Assembly (NCBI GenBank): GCA_014845975.1
Contig: RKAN01000109.1
Span: 1 to 18,856, forward strand
Source of the DNA: a bacterium
Lineage (GTDB): Bacteria > Bacillota_I > Bacilli_A > RF39 > UBA660
Length of the DNA: 18,856 bases
Reading direction: 5' to 3'
Part shown: one piece after another, positions 14,481-18,856 of the stretch
How positions within the stretch are numbered: the first letter of the stretch is position 1
How the letters are laid out: each line of letters starts with the position of its first letter
Translations under genes and position numbers: made by a program
The notes under the pieces: model-generated
Database searches by the model: none
Told to the model about the DNA's origin: nothing
What the model saw: the letters and a program-made list of their open reading frames with translations, nothing else

Positions 14481-17414
14481 CTAACTATTACATGAGTAGA
14501 AATTGCTTGCTGTCAGTTTTCCAGCACATGTTCCACTTGTTAACCCAGACGTTGTACTATGAACAAAACTACTAACACAAGCTGTAGAACTATTCTTTTT
14601 ACAATCTAGATTAAAATCTGCATATTTATTTTTTTGTGATTTATTATATTTTCTTATTTCTTTTATTGTAGCACTATTTAGTGTAAATGTATATAATGGT
14701 TGTCTTTGATATACTTTATCACCATCTACTCCTCTGTTATTTAAAATTTTACTTCTAACAACTCTTGTGCTATTCCAGTTAGAACCTGGATATCTTCCTT
14801 TCACTGTATCATTAAACATTCCTACAGTTAAGCCTTTTTGATTAACTTTAGAATCTGCATCAAAGCTTGGAAAAGGATTACTTAAAGAAATTGTTCTATA
14901 GATAATCTTTACTCCACCTTTAAATGGACAAGTGACATCTTTACAGTATTCGTATGCATCTTGCTCACTAATTCCCTTATTCATCATTGGAATTACGCAT
15001 GCAGTGATATCCATTCCTTCATTTGATGTTCCTTTTGGACAGTGATATTTTTTTCCACCATTTCCTCCACTACAATATGTATTAGAGCAAGATTCGTAAC
15101 TTTCTCCACTATTAATGCAGAAGGATAAATCCATAGATGGATCATTTGGACAAGTAATTGGATCACATTTTGCTTCTTCTTCAGTAATTTTTGAATTACA
15201 ATATAATATTTGTCCATCGGCACAAGTTATTTTTTCTGTATTTTTTGAATTATACTCTTTTATTTTACAATTTAAATTTGTACCTTCTGATTCTGTTCCA
15301 CTTGGACAGATGCAATCACTTGTTGTTTTTGTCACTTCATAATGACATGTATAATCTTGACTATTTAATTCAGCATCAAACGGAGTTCCACTAATTGAAA
15401 CATTTAAACTTAAATTATAGTAATAATTTGAATTATCTTTTCCTACTTTAGCATCATAAGAGATTGGCATGTTACTAAAACCAATAGTACTGTAGCTTTT
15501 TTGCCCATTTGCATTTGTTGAAAGTGCACCCAAACTACTTACTGATTTATTTGTATACTTATCAACATAGTAGTAATAATTGTCAGCTAAATCATATGTC
15601 TTTGTAATGGTTGCTTCAATTTCCCTATTTTGAATAGATGCTGATAATGATAATAAGTTATTAGAATTGATACTAAGTGGGTTTTCTCCTAATTTTGATA
15701 TATTTGAGGTACATCCCGTACAATTTTGTGAACTAGATGATTCTGTTAAAGTAAAGCTTCCACCATAAGTAGGATCATTGTAGCTAGAACTAAAATCTGC
15801 ACTAAATCCTAAATCGTTTGTAATGGTTGCTGAAGCGCATGAATTAATATCTCTAATTACACTTTTTGCTCCCTCATATGCTGTTCCATAAGCATTACAA
15901 TTATCGACTTCTTTTTGTGCTGCATCTTTTTCTTTTTTTGCTTTATCCAAAGCGGTTGAATCACAACTATGACTTGGTACTTTATCAGTTTTACAAGTAC
16001 ATGTTGATGCTGAATATGGATTACATGATGCGACTGTTGAAGAAACTCCATTTACCCATCTTGTACATGTTGTGGAATCACTGTAAGTAATACTCTTAGT
16101 ACAACTATCATAACTACTTTGTTCCTTATTTAATGTTTCTTCCTTAGTTTTTAAAGTACTTTTTAAATTACTGCATGATGCATTAATATATTCATCTTGA
16201 TATTTTGAATACTGATTCATTGTTTTCTTAAATCCATTATAGTCTTTTGTTAAAGTACTATTATCCACATAAATATCACAAGTTTTATTTAATGTTAATT
16301 GTAATGGATATTTTGATAAATTAGCGTTTATTTTCTTTTGATTATTTGTAATATTATTATTAGGCCAAACAATGTATCTTCCGGCATTTACTGCTCTTGC
16401 AATATTGCCAGGATAAGTTTGGGAAAACGATTGTAAACAAAACATTATACAATATTTTCCAGAATTAGAGAATGCTGTGTATTTTCCACTTAAATTATAA
16501 TTAGATTTTGTATATTTTGCAGTACAAGTTCCACTAGGACTTTCTTTTATATACCCGGAATTACTTTCAGTATTTCCTCCACATGTAGCAAGTGTTCCTA
16601 TTTTTTCCATAGAGCAAAATTTATTTTCATCTTCATAACATAAACTCTGAACGCAATCATCATAACTTCTGCCAGAATTGACACAGGCTGTTAAATCTAT
16701 AGATGGATCATTTGGACATGTAAGCACCTCAGAATCACCACCACACAGTTGTTTTACACAATTTGAATAGCTAGTACCAGAATTAACACAAGAAGTCAAG
16801 TTAATAGATTTATCATTAGGGCAATATTGTTCATTCTCTTTCGGATTTCCGGGTGTTTTTGTATCACCATACTTAGAAATAATTGCTTGATAGTTTGCTG
16901 AACTACCATATTTTTTATATCGATAAAAAGTACCTGACATAGATGACTTTAAAATTGCATTAAAGTTTGCCTTTGCTTGATCCCAAGAGGCATTAATTGG
17001 AACATCAAAAGAATATTGTAGCATTCTGGCAATCCAACTTATAATCATAGTACTATTTGTTGATCCTTTACTTTCTACTGCCCAAATTACAGTTTGCGCA
17101 ATCATTTGGTATCTTTTTCCTGGATGAGCTTCTGCATAATTAAAAGCTTGTTTACTTAGAGGTTTTACTTTATAATTTTTGTCTATAACATATTTAAGCC
17201 CACTTCTCATTTTTAAACCAGGGTCTAAGCAAAAAGCCTTATGTCCATCAATTGTAAAACTATAATATGTGTGTGCTTCCGCAATATCTGGAACCTGAAT
17301 GGAAAAAGGTGATTCATCAAGATTTGTTACTCCATAAGCATACACATTAGAATTCATCATAATTACTGCCAATATTGGAAGACATAATAGTACATTCTTT
17401 AATACATTCTTCAT
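14481..17414 (-). CDS. Secreted Cys-rich thioester-domain (TED) adhesin candidate
   Basis: This 977-residue protein has a signal peptide (about 1-26, ending VYA) and no LPXTG motif or C-terminal membrane helix. Residues about 28-190 look like a thioester domain: C62 in AFCLDPG matches the thioester Cys context, MIAQTVIWAV (105-113) matches the TQxA(I/V)W signature, and Q176 in NYQAIIS is a possible thioester partner. TEDs in Gram-positive surface proteins can bind host proteins covalently. About 45 Cys occur in the mature protein, including Cys-rich repeats near 198-259 and 755-829 and a coiled-coil hairpin (about 415-515). The region 525-720 is beta-rich. AGGAGGTGG precedes the start. Being inside a Tad operon and lacking its own anchor, it may be held or displayed by the pilus or by the membrane protein encoded upstream. 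That role is inferred. Confidence 0.72.
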   Translation of the reverse strand: MKNVLKNVLLCLPILAVIMMNSNVYAYGVTNLDESPFSIQVPDIAEAHTYYSFTIDGHKAFCLDPGLKMRSGLKYVIDKNYKVKPLSKQAFNYAEAHPGKRYQMIAQTVIWAVESKGSTNSTMIISWIARMLQYSFDVPINASWDQAKANFNAILKSSMSGTFYRYKKYGSSANYQAIISKYGDTKTPGNPKENEQYCPNDKSINLTSCVNSGTSYSNCVKQLCGGDSEVLTCPNDPSIDLTACVNSGRSYDDCVQSLCYEDENKFCSMEKIGTLATCGGNTESNSGYIKESPSGTCTAKYTKSNYNLSGKYTAFSNSGKYCIMFCLQSFSQTYPGNIARAVNAGRYIVWPNNNITNNQKKINANLSKYPLQLTLNKTCDIYVDNSTLTKDYNGFKKTMNQYSKYQDEYINASCSNLKSTLKTKEETLNKEQSSYDSCTKSITYSDSTTCTRWVNGVSSTVASCNPYSASTCTCKTDKVPSHSCDSTALDKAKKEKDAAQKEVDNCNAYGTAYEGAKSVIRDINSCASATITNDLGFSADFSSSYNDPTYGGSFTLTESSSSQNCTGCTSNISKLGENPLSINSNNLLSLSASIQNREIEATITKTYDLADNYYYYVDKYTNKSVSSLGALSTNANGQKSYSTIGFSNMPISYDAKVGKDNSNYYYNLSLNVSISGTPFDAELNSQDYTCHYEVTKTTSDCICPSGTESEGTNLNCKIKEYNSKNTEKITCADGQILYCNSKITEEEAKCDPITCPNDPSMDLSFCINSGESYESCSNTYCSGGNGGKKYHCPKGTSNEGMDITACVIPMMNKGISEQDAYEYCKDVTCPFKGGVKIIYRTISLSNPFPSFDADSKVNQKGLTVGMFNDTVKGRYPGSNWNSTRVVRSKILNNRGVDGDKVYQRQPLYTFTLNSATIKEIRKYNKSQKNKYADFNLDCKKNSSTACVSSFVHSTTSGLTSGTCAGKLTASNFYSCNS
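14928..15152 (-). repeat. Cys-rich repeats 3 and 4 of the TED protein
   Basis: Residues 755-781 follow C-x10-C-x9-C-x4-C exactly (CPNDPSMDLSFC then INSGESYESC). Residues 792-829 are a looser copy with C-x13-C-x17-C-x4-C. Copies 3 and 2 share a 20-base DNA identity (ATAGATGGATCATTTGGACA on the plus strand). Confidence 0.8.
16638..16823 (-). repeat. Cys-rich repeats 1 and 2 of the TED protein
   Basis: Residues 198-224 and 233-259 each read C-x10-C-x9-C-x4-C, with the shared core CPND-[KP]-SI-[ND]-LT-x-CVNSG-x-SY. They directly follow the thioester domain and look like a disulfide-stabilised stalk or spacer unit. Confidence 0.85.
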
Positions 17415-17425
17415 AAATCCACCTC

Positions 17426-18073
17426 CTAAAACAAATCCTGTTTTCTTATACTTTTTCTAATTGTGACAATTCCTGTCAAAATAATAATAGGTAAAATAAT
17501 ATAGTAATAATCTAGATAAAAACTAATGATAGTGTCAAATAAGCTTGTTTGTTTTTCTTCCTCTTTAATTTCCTCTTTTTTTATATTATTTCTATATTTT
17601 TCAACATTTTCTTTGAATTCACTGTATGTAATCTTTTTATTTACCCACTTATTACAATATTTGTAATTTTTAATGTTATCACATAATGAATCTGTATAAT
17701 ATGGATTATAGTATGGTAATGTTACATAGTGGGTATAAAGAACTATATTATCACAACCTAGAGACGTAGTATAAACTTCAAATTTAAAGCTTCTTCCTTG
17801 ACTTAAGTTTGGAATTGTTATTTCACTACCAACATAAGGATAATTTTGCTCCGAATTATACTCTACTAAATAAAAACCTTCTGGTATATTTGAAAAAGTA
17901 AGATTAAATTTAGCTTTTGTACCTTCTTCTTTATAATCATAACTAATCGAAATATTTTTTGCTAAAGATTGATAATTAACTTTGTCGGAATCTTTACAAA
18001 CTGCGCCTTTTATAGAATTAGGAATCAACATAAAAGCGAATATAGATAATATTGCGTATTTATATTTTCTCAT
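17426..18073 (-). CDS. Membrane-anchored surface protein, first gene of the pilus assembly operon
   Basis: This 215-residue protein has a signal peptide (about 1-24, ending IKGA), an extracellular beta-type domain (about 40-125) with paired Cys (C26 and C107), a second Cys pair (C131, C140) in YTDSLCDNIKNYKYCNKW, a Lys/Glu-rich helix (about 150-177) and one C-terminal membrane helix (about 186-205) followed by a basic tail. This is a type I anchored surface protein. I do not recognise a family. Its position immediately upstream of the anchorless TED protein suggests a docking partner or a base component, which is only inferred. A promoter and AAAGGATG lie just upstream. Confidence 0.65.
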   Translation of the reverse strand: MRKYKYAILSIFAFMLIPNSIKGAVCKDSDKVNYQSLAKNISISYDYKEEGTKAKFNLTFSNIPEGFYLVEYNSEQNYPYVGSEITIPNLSQGRSFKFEVYTTSLGCDNIVLYTHYVTLPYYNPYYTDSLCDNIKNYKYCNKWVNKKITYSEFKENVEKYRNNIKKEEIKEEEKQTSLFDTIISFYLDYYYIILPIIILTGIVTIRKSIRKQDLF

Positions 18074-18093
18074 CGTATCATCCTTTCTTTTTC

Positions 18094-18099
18094 ATTATA
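18094..18099 (-). promoter_or_regulatory. Extended -10 promoter of the pilus assembly operon
   Basis: On the minus strand TGCTATAAT provides a perfect TATAAT with an extended TG, about 20 bases before the ATG at 18073. No convincing -35 is seen, and the region upstream is the T-run of the preceding terminator. Confidence 0.65.
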
Positions 18100-18112
18100 G
18101 CATAGATTTTTC

Positions 18113-18135
18113 AAAAAAAACATTTATTTTAAATG
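18113..18135 (-). terminator. Weak intrinsic terminator after the right-edge gene
   Basis: On the minus strand the 6-bp stem CATTTA/TAAATG with a 3-base loop is followed by eight Ts and contains the TAA stop codon. The stem has one G:C pair only, so termination may be partial. Confidence 0.5.
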
Positions 18136-18856
18136 ATAAATATATATTTTATTACGAATATTCAACTTAATATCAATTTTGTCAGCATTTTCTAATTCAC
18201 TTGGAACTTCAATATAAAGATCATTAATAATTGTTTTTTTAGGCTTTACTTTTTTAAATGGAATTGTCATTTCTTTTTTCTCTCCAGATAATTCATATTC
18301 TATTTTTCCGAAATAGCTTAAATAATCAAATAAATTTGAAGTTTTTGAAATAGAGTCATTTACAACTTGTCCATTTAATTTTAAAATAATTGTTGGTGTA
18401 TTATAATCGGTACCAGATTTTAAATATTCTATGGATGCAAAACAATTGTTTTCACTTGTACAGTAATTATACTGAATTGTAAAAATTGAAGAAAGCTCGT
18501 AATTTTCAATGACAATGCTTGTATCTTTGATAATGCTATCTTCCAATAATAAATTTTCTCCAAGATTAACCTCTTTTATATTTTTTTCTTCATTTAAACT
18601 AGTTGGCGTTATGTCAATTTTAATAATATCGTTATTTGTATCATAATATTTTAAAATCATTTTTTTATCAGAAAAATCAGAAGGAATTTCAAATGTTAAT
18701 AGATATTTGCTAAATTCATTCGTAATTTCTTGATTCATATAAGTTGTACCTAAATCAAACAAGCGATCTTTATACTTGGTAACTGGATAAAATTTTCTTC
18801 CTTCTATATCTAAGTAAAAATTTCCAGTTTTTAATGTTATATTCTTATTATATATA
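18124..18856 (-). CDS. C-terminal part of a surface protein with a DUF4352-like segment (5' end outside window)
   Basis: The frame is open to the right edge of the window; the first in-window start-like codon (TTG at 18762) is not the true start. The visible 243 residues contain a segment typical of DUF4352-like extracellular immunoglobulin-fold domains: FYLDIEGRKFYPVTKY, then a Glu/Asn stretch, then LLTFEIPSDFSDKKMILKYY. A second beta-rich part follows with two Cys (YCTSENNCF), ending in KIDIKLNIRNKIYIYHLK. No membrane helix is seen in the visible part. A lipoprotein or membrane anchor would be expected upstream. Its stop lies inside the terminator hairpin. The family call is tentative, and its link to the pilus operon is only by proximity. 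Confidence 0.6.
   Translation of the reverse strand, partial: IYNKNITLKTGNFYLDIEGRKFYPVTKYKDRLFDLGTTYMNQEITNEFSKYLLTFEIPSDFSDKKMILKYYDTNNDIIKIDITPTSLNEEKNIKEVNLGENLLLEDSIIKDTSIVIENYELSSIFTIQYNYCTSENNCFASIEYLKSGTDYNTPTIILKLNGQVVNDSISKTSNLFDYLSYFGKIEYELSGEKKEMTIPFKKVKPKKTIINDLYIEVPSELENADKIDIKLNIRNKIYIYHLK

Noticed and set aside
14993..15394. Open frames overlapping the TED gene on both strands
   Set aside because: They are in other frames of a long, well-supported gene, have no ribosome binding sites and low-complexity translations.
15857..16090. Opposed short frames near the coiled-coil part of the TED protein
   Set aside because: The His/Gln/Lys-rich and Leu/Tyr-rich translations are shadows of the real frame.

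Overview
The window is a low-GC, gene-dense stretch in which every credible gene lies on the minus strand, so it reads from right (18.8 kb) to left. AT-rich codons, strong AGGAGG-type ribosome binding sites, TTGACA/TATAAT promoters, T-tailed hairpin terminators and monoderm-type secretion genes point to an uncultured low-GC Firmicute/Bacilli lineage. The wall-poor gut Bacilli and Mollicutes-like RF39 groups are my best guess, an inference without a marker gene. TGA serves as a stop at 9176-9178, so a Mycoplasma-type code is unlikely.

Reading 5' to 3' on the minus strand: (a) 18856-18124 is the end of a surface protein with a DUF4352-like fragment. (b) An operon from an extended -10 promoter near 18.1 kb to a terminator at 10.4 kb encodes a membrane-anchored surface protein, a 977-residue Cys-rich secreted protein with thioester-adhesin (TED) features, a small pseudopilin-like protein, a CpaB/RcpC-like SAF protein, a CpaF/TadA (VirB11-family) ATPase, and TadB-like and TadC-like platform proteins. 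(c) A strong promoter at 10.3 kb drives a 62-residue Flp-like pilin candidate, two paralogous TadE-like pseudopilins and a TadZ/CpaE-like protein. (d) A second strong promoter at 8.15 kb drives a VirB2-like small membrane protein closed by a terminator. (e) A secreted protein whose C-terminus repeats the VirB2-like two-helix module forms its own short unit. (f) From a promoter at 6.4 kb come a VirB6/TrbL-like channel protein, a PrgI/VirB3-like protein, a VirB4 ATPase split into two coupled genes, and a membrane-anchored NlpC/P60 wall hydrolase. (g) The left edge holds a small membrane-protein gene that looks frameshifted.

Taken together this is a composite envelope machine: a Tad (type IVc pilus) assembly set directly joined to the core of a Gram-positive type IV secretion system (VirB1-, B2-, B3-, B4- and B6-like) and to a candidate covalent adhesin. 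No relaxase, coupling protein (VirD4/TcpA), integrase or prepilin peptidase is in view, so I favour a pilus, adhesion or protein-export apparatus over a simple conjugation module. That is an inference limited by the window edges. The four Tad-type small proteins share an unusual M-[K/R]-E-[A/S] N-terminus in place of the usual type III leader. No gap exceeds about 135 bases, and all the larger gaps contain promoter or terminator signals.
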